Origin: Candidatus Falkowiibacteriota bacterium
GTDB taxonomy: Bacteria > Patescibacteriota > Patescibacteriia > Patescibacteriales > UBA12465
Reading direction: 5' to 3'
Length of the DNA stretch: 60,516 bases
NCBI GenBank assembly: GCA_026396805.1
Contig: JAPLVZ010000003.1
Coordinates: forward strand, 1 to 60,516
Shown here: one piece after another, positions 54,659 through 60,516 of the stretch
Numbering within the stretch: position 1 is the stretch's first letter
Layout of the letters: each line of letters opens with the position of its first letter
Position numbers and translations under genes: made by a program
Notes under the pieces: generated by a model
What the model was told of the DNA's origin: nothing
The model's database searches: none
Seen by the model: the letters and a program-made list of their open reading frames with translations, nothing else

Positions 54659-55355
54659 AAAAATATTTTAAGCCCGTCCAAACCGTGCCTAAACCATATT
54701 TAACGCTTTGCCAAAAGTTGATGGATGAGGCCTCTTTAAAATACCGCACGGGTACGGAAATTTCTCCGATCCGATAGCGCCGGGCGACGATTTGAAATAA
54801 TACCTGGCTGTCAAAGACGAAATCATTAGAATTGGCTGGCCAATTAATTTTTTCTAAAACCTCTCTTTTATAAGCCCGCATACCGGTATGCCATTCCGAT
54901 AAATTACGGCCGCTTACTAAATTCTCAAAAATTGTTAAAGCGCGGTTAGCCAAATATTTATAGAGCGGCATGCCGGCCGCTAATGTTTCCCGACGCGACC
55001 GAATGCGCGTCCCGAGCATCACGTCAAAATAATCATCGGCGATAAAGGCCGCAAAATATTTCACCAATTTCGGGTCATATTGATAATCCGGGTGAATCAT
55101 CACAACAATATCCGCCTTATGCTCTAAAGCTAAACGATAACAAGTTTTTTGGTTAGCGCCGTAACCGGCGTTGGCCTGATGCTCAAAAACAAATAAACCT
55201 AAGACGCGCGCCAAGGCCGCGGTGGTGTCGTTGCTTTTATCATCCACTAAAATAATTTCATCCACTACAGTCGGCAAATCGGCCACCGTTCGCTCTAAAG
55301 TCGCGGCGGCGTTATAAGCCGGCAGAACAACGATGATTTTTTGCTTATTATACAT
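54624..55355 (-). CDS. Family 2 glycosyltransferase (polyprenyl-phosphate sugar type)
   Basis: This 243-residue GT-A enzyme begins IIVVLPAYNAAATLERTV, with VDEIILVDDKSNDTT (nucleotide-binding Asp), MIHPDYQYDP (the DxD position is HPDYQYD) and SEWHTGMRAYKREVLEKI, as in DPM1-like proteins. There is no C-terminal membrane domain. It probably makes a lipid-linked sugar. The overlap with the GT-C-like gene suggests donor and user enzymes translated together. Confidence 0.85.
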   Translation of the reverse strand: MYNKQKIIVVLPAYNAAATLERTVADLPTVVDEIILVDDKSNDTTAALARVLGLFVFEHQANAGYGANQKTCYRLALEHKADIVVMIHPDYQYDPKLVKYFAAFIADDYFDVMLGTRIRSRRETLAAGMPLYKYLANRALTIFENLVSGRNLSEWHTGMRAYKREVLEKINWPANSNDFVFDSQVLFQIVARRYRIGEISVPVRYFKEASSINFWQSVKYGLGTVWTGLKYFYDQISGKNKTL

Positions 55356-55370
55356 AGCGAAAAAAATAAT

Positions 55371-57356
55371 CTATAAAATAATTCGCACGTCCCCGACCGC
55401 GGCGCCTTGGGTAAAGACAAAAAGCGGATTGATATCCAGTTCCGAAATTTCCGGATGGGTATTGGCCAAACGAGCCAATTTAACCATAATTTGCGCCAAG
55501 GCCTTAATATCGCATTTCTCCCGGCCGCGAGCGCCGTTTAAAATCGGATAAATCTTCAAACCGGTAATAAGCTTAAGTGCTCCGGACAGATTAAGGTCGC
55601 TGATGGCTAATTTAAAATCTTTAATTATTTCCGTATAAATCCCGCCCCAGCCGACCATCAAAAGCGGGCCGAAAATCGCGTCGCGCTTGAAGCCCAAGAT
55701 TATCTCCTGGAATTTGGCCGCCTGTTCTTGAACGACCAGATAATTAGCCGGGTTCTTGAACGCCGGCGCGTTCTGACGCCTCAAAGAATCGGCCGTCGCT
55801 TTTAATTGCGCTTTATCTTCTAAATTAATGATAACGCCGCCGGAATCAGTCTTATGCAAGAAATCCGGACCGACCGTTTTCAGAACCGCCGGATATTTAT
55901 ATTTTTTTAATCGCGCTTCTTCGTAACGGGAAGTTCGAACGACCGGAATCTGATATTTCTTCAATAAGGAAAAAGATTTTAAATAGTCATCACTTTTAAT
56001 CGGTTTTTTCGCCTTCACTCTGATTGCTTTAAAAGGCTTTAAATCCTGGATTAAGGAACGATAAGCGATGAGATGCCGGAAAGCCCGCACCGCTTCTTCC
56101 GGATAATCAAAAGCGGCAATCTGATTAATCGCCAATAATTTTCTGGCCGAGGCGACGGCTTTCCCGCCGACAAAACTCGCCATAATTAATTTATTCGGAT
56201 ATTTCTTTTTTATCGCCACTATGGCTTGAGCGGTTAATAACGGTTCAGTGGAAGTCTGCGGCGTTAAAAGCACTAAAAGATTATTGACCTGTTTTTTGGC
56301 TAAAGTTTTGGCCAAGGCAACACCGTAACGAGCGGCATCGGCATCGCCCAACAGATCTTGGCTATCGCCTAAAGGCAGTTTCTGGCGGCTGATTTCATCG
56401 GCCGTTAAAACCGCGACTCCGCCGGCGTTGGTGATCACATGAAGTTCGGGCGCTCCGGCGTTAAACCAGGATTTCTTGTTATATATCATCAGCAGATTAA
56501 ACATGTCTTCCAGATTATCCAGCCAAATCGCCCCCGCTCTCTCTACGCCGACTTTAACGGCGGCGGCCGATCCGACTAAAGACCCGGTATGAGACAACGC
56601 CAGTTTTCCTCCGGCCGCGCTCGTCCCGGCTTTTAAAATCGCGACCGGCTTACGTTTGGCTAAGCGCGAAATAATTTCCATAAATCGGCCCCCGTCTTCT
56701 ATTTCTTCCAGGTAAGCGATAATCAAATCAACTCGTGAATCAGTCGCCAAATATTCAATTATTTCATTCTCATCCAGAACCGCCTTATTGCCGAGGCTGA
56801 TGAAATATCCGAAATTAAAATCCTTAACCTTCAACCAATCAAGCGCACCGGCGCCGATAGCACCGGATTGCGAAAGCAGGGCGCAAGTTCCAGTGGCCGT
56901 ATCGGCGGCGGCAAAAGTCGCGTTTAATTTATGCCAAGTATTGATGAGCCCCAAACAATTCGGACCAAGAATATTTAAGTGATGACGGCTGGCGATAACT
57001 TTAATCTCCGCTTCCAGTTTTTTCCCGGTTTCGCCCGCCTCCTTAAAACCGGCGGTGATGATAATGATATTTTTAACGCCCAAGCCGACGCATTTCTTTA
57101 TCTCGGCGATAACAAATGGCGCCGGAATGGCGATAACAACCAAGAGCCCGGCCATTTCCGCCTTCGGCAAAGCCTCCAGGCTGGAGAAAGCTTTTAATTT
57201 AGCGATTTTTTTCTCTTGCAAATTAATCGGATAAATATGCCCCTTAAAACCACCCTTGATAATATTATCAAGAATCTGGCGACCTAATTTGGCCGGACTG
57301 TTGGAAGCGCCGACAACCGCGACCGAACGCGGGTTAAAAAAATAATTTAAAGACAT
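55371..57356 (-). CDS. ADP-forming acetyl-CoA synthetase (fused alpha-beta)
   Basis: This 661-residue enzyme forms ATP from acetyl-CoA (or another acyl-CoA), ADP and phosphate. In order: CoA-binding fold PRSVAVVGASNSPAKLG, the Asn/Cys region ILGPNCLGL, ligase domain with LLSQSGAIGAG and ALSHTGSLVGS (phosphohistidine His), and a C-terminal ATP-grasp domain (about 450-661) with AVLKTVGPDFLHKTDSGGV. It is the natural partner of PorABDG for fermenting pyruvate to acetate, although the genes lie 11 kb apart. Acyl specificity cannot be read. Confidence 0.92.
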   Translation of the reverse strand: MSLNYFFNPRSVAVVGASNSPAKLGRQILDNIIKGGFKGHIYPINLQEKKIAKLKAFSSLEALPKAEMAGLLVVIAIPAPFVIAEIKKCVGLGVKNIIIITAGFKEAGETGKKLEAEIKVIASRHHLNILGPNCLGLINTWHKLNATFAAADTATGTCALLSQSGAIGAGALDWLKVKDFNFGYFISLGNKAVLDENEIIEYLATDSRVDLIIAYLEEIEDGGRFMEIISRLAKRKPVAILKAGTSAAGGKLALSHTGSLVGSAAAVKVGVERAGAIWLDNLEDMFNLLMIYNKKSWFNAGAPELHVITNAGGVAVLTADEISRQKLPLGDSQDLLGDADAARYGVALAKTLAKKQVNNLLVLLTPQTSTEPLLTAQAIVAIKKKYPNKLIMASFVGGKAVASARKLLAINQIAAFDYPEEAVRAFRHLIAYRSLIQDLKPFKAIRVKAKKPIKSDDYLKSFSLLKKYQIPVVRTSRYEEARLKKYKYPAVLKTVGPDFLHKTDSGGVIINLEDKAQLKATADSLRRQNAPAFKNPANYLVVQEQAAKFQEIILGFKRDAIFGPLLMVGWGGIYTEIIKDFKLAISDLNLSGALKLITGLKIYPILNGARGREKCDIKALAQIMVKLARLANTHPEISELDINPLFVFTQGAAVGDVRIIL

Positions 57357-57392
57357 ATGTTTTAATTAAAATATCGAAAAATTTAAATATTA

Positions 57393-57584
57393 TCATTTCC
57401 GAATGGGCGGCGAATTCTTTGTCAGCGCGATCAGACCGACGATAAACCAGAGAATTATCAGATAATTCAGATTAAAGTAAGCGAGAATAATATTGGGCCA
57501 GATAATTTCCAAAATTATAAAAACTCCCAAGAGGGCGGTAAAAAAATAGAATAACTCCTGAATTATAAGACCTTTCTTAGACAT
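57393..57584 (-). CDS. Small membrane protein (63 residues)
   Basis: Two hydrophobic helices (about 8-30 and 38-55) separated by a Pro/Asn turn, with basic ends. No family is recognised. It lies 36 bases upstream of the acyl-CoA synthetase gene and is probably co-transcribed with it and the gene at 57652. Confidence 0.65.
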   Translation of the reverse strand: MSKKGLIIQELFYFFTALLGVFIILEIIWPNIILAYFNLNYLIILWFIVGLIALTKNSPPIRK

Positions 57585-57651
57585 TATGATTAGTAAAAAC
57601 TTAGCTTAGATTATTTTTCTAAAAACCCGGATTTTCCCCTAAAAATGTAAA

Positions 57652-59145
57652 TTATTTTCTAAAAAACTCTCCGACTTTTTCAAATATAGTCTTGCCGGTA
57701 AGTTTAATCTCTATCTCTTTAATCTCCAAATAATCAGCCGCCCCGGCCGCGCCGTCTAGTCCCGGAATAGAAATCAAAAAAGTATATTTATTTTTTTCGC
57801 GAGCGGCGGTTTTTAAATCCAGAGTCGCGCGGGCGGTTTTTAAACCATTATCTTCCAAGGGGCGCTCATAAGCGGCGATAATATATTGAATACCGTCTGA
57901 TAAAGAAAAATATCGGTCAACCTTCTTGACTCCGGGATTAATAAGATTAGCCGCGGACAAAGCAAAAACGCCGCTATTTTCCAGGACTAAATCGTCTTTT
58001 TTCAAGACTATTTTATTAATCCCGCTATCTCCCAGGAAGGAAAACTGCTTATATGTCTTATCAAGATTAAATTTTTTTCCGCCCAAGCTGATTTCGCTCA
58101 AGCTGGCCGGATTAACGGTGGTCACATTTATATAAGAAGCATCGGTAAATAAAGTCAAACTGCCCGCTCCCGACACCGGCCAAATCTTATTGATAAAAGA
58201 AATCTTGTCCGATGAGCTATTCAGTTTGGACATCACAATATCATCGCTGACTTTAATTTCTACGCGACACAGTCCGGCCGTCTCCTGCCCGCTAAGAATA
58301 ATTTTTTTGGCTTCGCTCTGGCCGTTATCCGGAGTCGGGTTATTATCGGCCAGCGTTTCCGTAGCGATAACTTTATCGCCGGAATAAACATTAACCGTAA
58401 TCGGATCCTGGCCTTTATCAAGATTCAAGTCCACGAAATCAAAAGCCAAACGCCAAGACCCGGCTTTGAAATAAACATAAAATTGGTGCGCGCCTCTCAA
58501 GGGCTGGCTGATAACCGTCGGAGAAATAGCGCTGTAGTCCGACAAGCGAAAATCAAAATTCAACGGATAATTATAGGCCGCGACGCAAGACGCCGGACCG
58601 CCGGGACACCCTTTGAGGTTTCCAGCCCGCAAATCTTTTTCAAAATCAGCCGAATTATCATAATATTTGGCCGTTTGTAAAATTAACCTTTCCGCGCTGT
58701 CTTCCAGGCGCGGGAGCGAGAAACGATAGCGATCAACAATATCGTTCTGAATCGGTTTCAGTTCATATTGGCCGGTCAGTTTATCGCGTAAAACGCCGAC
58801 CTCAATAATCGGAGTAGTTGTTGCTAATTTGTCCCGGTATTTAATGGATATCTCCGCACTATTAAACGCTCGCGGCGCGTAGAGGCTAAAATAAACCGGG
58901 TCGGCGACTAATCTTAGAGCCGAAGAACTGGCCGCGTCTATTCTTTCCGCCGGTTTAAAGTCATAAATAAAACCCTTGCCCGAAGCTAGTCCCCGAGGCC
59001 AAGTCCGGCCATAAGTAATATGCCCGAAAGGGACAATTTTTAAATACAAAAAAACGAGCACTAAAATCAAGGCGATGGCCCCTAAAGTAAAGCGCATTTT
59101 AAACAAAAATGACCTTTTCGCGAAAAAAGATTTTAACTTCTTCAT
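57652..59145 (-). CDS. Membrane-anchored extracellular protein of unknown function
   Basis: This 497-residue protein has a basic start, one transmembrane helix (about 18-36, FTLGAIALILVLVFLYL) and a long extracellular part rich in beta-strand pattern. Two Cys (about 180-190, in KGCPGGPASCVAAYNYP) may form a disulfide. No catalytic motif is seen. The hydrophobic spacing suggests several Ig- or CBM-like beta domains. It is the first gene of the minus-strand envelope/energy run. Confidence 0.75.
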   Translation of the reverse strand: MKKLKSFFAKRSFLFKMRFTLGAIALILVLVFLYLKIVPFGHITYGRTWPRGLASGKGFIYDFKPAERIDAASSSALRLVADPVYFSLYAPRAFNSAEISIKYRDKLATTTPIIEVGVLRDKLTGQYELKPIQNDIVDRYRFSLPRLEDSAERLILQTAKYYDNSADFEKDLRAGNLKGCPGGPASCVAAYNYPLNFDFRLSDYSAISPTVISQPLRGAHQFYVYFKAGSWRLAFDFVDLNLDKGQDPITVNVYSGDKVIATETLADNNPTPDNGQSEAKKIILSGQETAGLCRVEIKVSDDIVMSKLNSSSDKISFINKIWPVSGAGSLTLFTDASYINVTTVNPASLSEISLGGKKFNLDKTYKQFSFLGDSGINKIVLKKDDLVLENSGVFALSAANLINPGVKKVDRYFSLSDGIQYIIAAYERPLEDNGLKTARATLDLKTAAREKNKYTFLISIPGLDGAAGAADYLEIKEIEIKLTGKTIFEKVGEFFRK

Positions 59146-59297
59146 ACCTCTATTTTACTTTATTTTTAGTAATAAAAAAAGGGCGCTCGAGCTTATAAGC
59201 ATCCCTTAAAAATATATTTACGTGGCTTTTAGAGCCATATTTTAGCACGGCTCTTCTTAATTAAAAAACTGACTGTTGCCAAATATGTAAAAAAATG
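59146..59297. other. Gap downstream of the reverse transcriptase with palindromes
   Basis: About 150 bases containing GCTCGAGC, GCTTATAAGC and an AGAGCC/GGCTCT inverted repeat. It could in principle hold a retroelement template repeat, but no second copy is visible in the window, so nothing is assigned. Confidence 0.4.
59174..59207 (-). terminator. Possible terminator of the reverse transcriptase gene
   Basis: On the minus strand AAGGG...CCCTT encloses an imperfect stem (with GCTTATAAGC and GCTCGAGC inside) and is followed by a run of seven T. The pairing is imperfect, so this is moderate evidence only. Confidence 0.5.
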
Positions 59298-60293
59298 TCA
59301 TAATATAATGTTAACCAATCCGGCCCTTTTACTTAATTTATAGGCATTCCCATGTTTTAGCAGTGCCGAGTAGGCAGCCCGAGTTGCCAGTTCATTATTT
59401 TGTTCAATTCTTTTCAGCATCCGGTGCTTGGTCGTTGTTCTCAAAACCCGATGATTCATAAATTGTACCCAACCTAAAAAATCAACACCGCCGGCTAAGG
59501 TTTTGAAAAAAGTTTTCTTGGGATGTAAAGACAATTTCAAACGTTCATTTAAAAATGTTTCCAATTTCGGCCGCAAGGCGATTAGCTCTTCTTTATTCTC
59601 GCTCAAAAACACAAAATCGTCGGCATAACGGATATAATATTTTATTTTCAAAACGCGCTTAACAAACTGATCAAACTCATTCATATAAACATTAACCAAT
59701 AACTGCGAGGTTAAATTGCCCAGAGGCAGACCCGTCCCCGGCTTTCCATCCGTATTAAAACTACCGATTACCTGTCCGAACAGCCATAACAAATCTGGAT
59801 TATTTATATATTTAGCAAGAATATCTTTCAAAATTTTATGATCAATGCTCGCAAAAAATCTCCTAATATCGCATTTAAGTATCCAGACGGTCCTTTGGTT
59901 ATTTTTAGAAACCTGATCACTGAATTTCGCCAAACGACGAACGGCGCGATGAGTGCCTTTGTCCAGACGACAAGAATAAGAATCGTAAATAAACTGTCGA
60001 TCAAAATACTGATAGGTTGACCGATATAACAGGTGATGAAGCAGACGGTCGCGGACAATGGCCTTGTGGATATTTCTCGGTTTGGGGTCGGATATATTAA
60101 AAGCCTGATAGTCGCCGTGCTGATAATTTTTTTCTTTTAAATCGCGGTAAAGATTAATAATATTATCCATTAACCGGCCCTGAAAATCAACCACATCGCG
60201 GCGCTTCCTCTTGCCGGTCAAAAATTCTTCCCAGGCCAAAAGCAGGTTAGCCGTGGTAATGATGTCTTCATATTTTTTAATAAATTTTTTCAT
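59298..60293 (-). CDS. Reverse transcriptase of the diversity-generating retroelement type
   Basis: A 331-residue reverse transcriptase. Motifs: CDIRRFFASIDHKIL (141-155, first catalytic Asp), GLPLGNLTSQLLVNVYMNE (188-206), YYIRYADDFVFLS (219-231, catalytic YADD) and DFLGWVQF (271-278). The LGNLTSQ form of motif 4 is the hallmark of the diversity-generating retroelement clade, in which error-prone copying at template adenines mutates a target gene. I chose the ATG at 60293 (MKKFIKKYED). A longer frame from 60371 would run antisense through the Avd-like gene. No intron domain or integrase is present. It has no accessory gene on its own strand. The usual partner is divergent. Confidence 0.9.
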   Translation of the reverse strand: MKKFIKKYEDIITTANLLLAWEEFLTGKRKRRDVVDFQGRLMDNIINLYRDLKEKNYQHGDYQAFNISDPKPRNIHKAIVRDRLLHHLLYRSTYQYFDRQFIYDSYSCRLDKGTHRAVRRLAKFSDQVSKNNQRTVWILKCDIRRFFASIDHKILKDILAKYINNPDLLWLFGQVIGSFNTDGKPGTGLPLGNLTSQLLVNVYMNEFDQFVKRVLKIKYYIRYADDFVFLSENKEELIALRPKLETFLNERLKLSLHPKKTFFKTLAGGVDFLGWVQFMNHRVLRTTTKHRMLKRIEQNNELATRAAYSALLKHGNAYKLSKRAGLVNIIL

Positions 60294-60302
60294 AATAAAC
60301 TT

Positions 60303-60516
60303 ATGAGTACAATTCTCCGCCCTCCAATCGTACTCGTTAAAACTAAAGAAGCTTACAGCCTTTGGTTTCATGCTCTCGCGGATTTTCCCAAGATTTATCG
60401 CTATAATCTAGGCGGAAAAATTGAAGGCTGTTTTTTATCTCTCCTGGAAAATACATTTATCACAGCCTACCTGTCCGGCGAAAGAAAATCGGCTCAACTA
60501 TCAATGGCTATTTTAA
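60303..60516 (+). CDS. avd: Avd-like four-helix accessory protein, truncated by window end
   Basis: A plus-strand frame starts at 60303 and stays open to the edge (71 codons), beginning MSTILRPPIVLVKTKEAYSL. The segment FPKIYRYNLGGKIEGCF followed by LSLLENTFITAYL resembles the Avd/four-helix-bundle accessory proteins found with diversity-generating reverse transcriptases, in which a basic pentameric helix bundle binds the enzyme and template RNA. Only 9 bases separate it from the divergent reverse transcriptase start. The recognition is by pattern from memory. The C-terminal half lies outside the window. Confidence 0.7.
   Translation, partial: MSTILRPPIVLVKTKEAYSLWFHALADFPKIYRYNLGGKIEGCFLSLLENTFITAYLSGERKSAQLSMAIL

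Noticed and set aside
59146-59297. Template repeat of the retroelement
   Set aside because: No second copy with adenine-linked differences could be found by eye anywhere in the window, so only the palindromes and a possible terminator were reported.
59298-60293. Retron or group II intron reverse transcriptase
   Set aside because: The LGNLTSQ motif 4 is of the diversity-generating type, and no maturase domain or intron ends are visible.
60294-60371. N-terminal extension of the reverse transcriptase to a start at 60371
   Set aside because: It runs antisense through the Avd-like start and has no family similarity; the ATG at 60293 begins the usual KKYEDI-type sequence.
1-60516. UGA recoding as in some Patescibacteria (Gracilibacteria/Absconditabacteria)
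   Set aside because: TGA ends several frames at family-typical lengths and conserved Gly positions use GGN codons.
1-60516. CRISPR array, tRNA genes or insertion sequences
   Set aside because: All gaps were read; none holds regular spaced repeats, a cloverleaf-like sequence or transposase frames with terminal repeats.

Overview
This 60.5 kb window looks like a chromosomal piece of a candidate phyla radiation (Patescibacteria) bacterium, probably Parcubacteria-like. The basis is family knowledge plus what is seen here: PrgI and TraC/VirB4-type genes beside radA, a large TrbL/VirB6-like protein with a long cytoplasmic tail, a giant Cys-rich surface protein, pyruvate:ferredoxin oxidoreductase with an ADP-forming acyl-CoA synthetase as the energy module, few Shine-Dalgarno sequences, and short or overlapping gene junctions. 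TGA acts as a normal stop. I found no rRNA, tRNA, CRISPR array or insertion sequence, and no gene-free stretch longer than 300 bases.

Layout. 1-0.7 kb: a possible gene running off the left edge and an isolated promoter-ORF-terminator unit of unknown function. 0.7-7.2 kb (minus): radA and a type IV secretion-like cluster (VirB8-like, VirB4, TraC N-domain, PrgI, Pro/Ala-rich partner). 7.2-12.2 kb: a stand-alone ATP-binding domain of the PEP synthase/rifampin phosphotransferase type, two histidine-phosphatase-like proteins, a HAD hydrolase and an AbiE toxin-antitoxin pair. 12.3-26.4 kb (minus): a long run ending in four tandem paralogues that each end in a PEP-synthase-type phosphohistidine swivel domain, with a nucleotidyltransferase, metK, ahcY and an adenosine-kinase-like gene upstream, and before these a TrbL-like protein with two partners. 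26.6-36.1 kb (minus): a lipoprotein with its own promoter and terminator, a 2716-residue Cys-rich exported protein and a calcium-repeat protein. 36.1-40.2 kb (minus): rsmA, leuS, xth.

40.3-46.2 kb (plus): one apparent operon with a thioredoxin-fold protein first, then porG, porD, porA, a pilin-like membrane protein, porB, and a second pilin-like protein fused to a putative zinc peptidase domain. 46.3-51.4 kb (minus): an RNase H, recJ, a 31-residue membrane microprotein, lepA, and a LAGLIDADG endonuclease whose end overlaps the lepA start. 51.5-59.1 kb (minus): murJ, a GT-C/TPR membrane protein, a family 2 glycosyltransferase, an ADP-forming acyl-CoA synthetase and two unassigned membrane proteins. 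59.3-60.5 kb: a reverse transcriptase of the diversity-generating retroelement type on minus, divergent from a truncated Avd-like gene on plus.

How the parts may work together. PorABDG plus the acyl-CoA synthetase would convert pyruvate to acetate with ATP formation. MetK, AhcY and the kinase form an S-adenosylmethionine recycling set. The secretion genes, pilin-like proteins, giant Cys-rich protein and thiol-disulfide protein suggest a disulfide-rich surface apparatus. The most unusual element is the dispersed phosphotransferase: one ATP-binding module and four helical-plus-swivel modules, resembling a rifampin phosphotransferase or dikinase cut at a domain boundary and multiplied. This last reading is inference.
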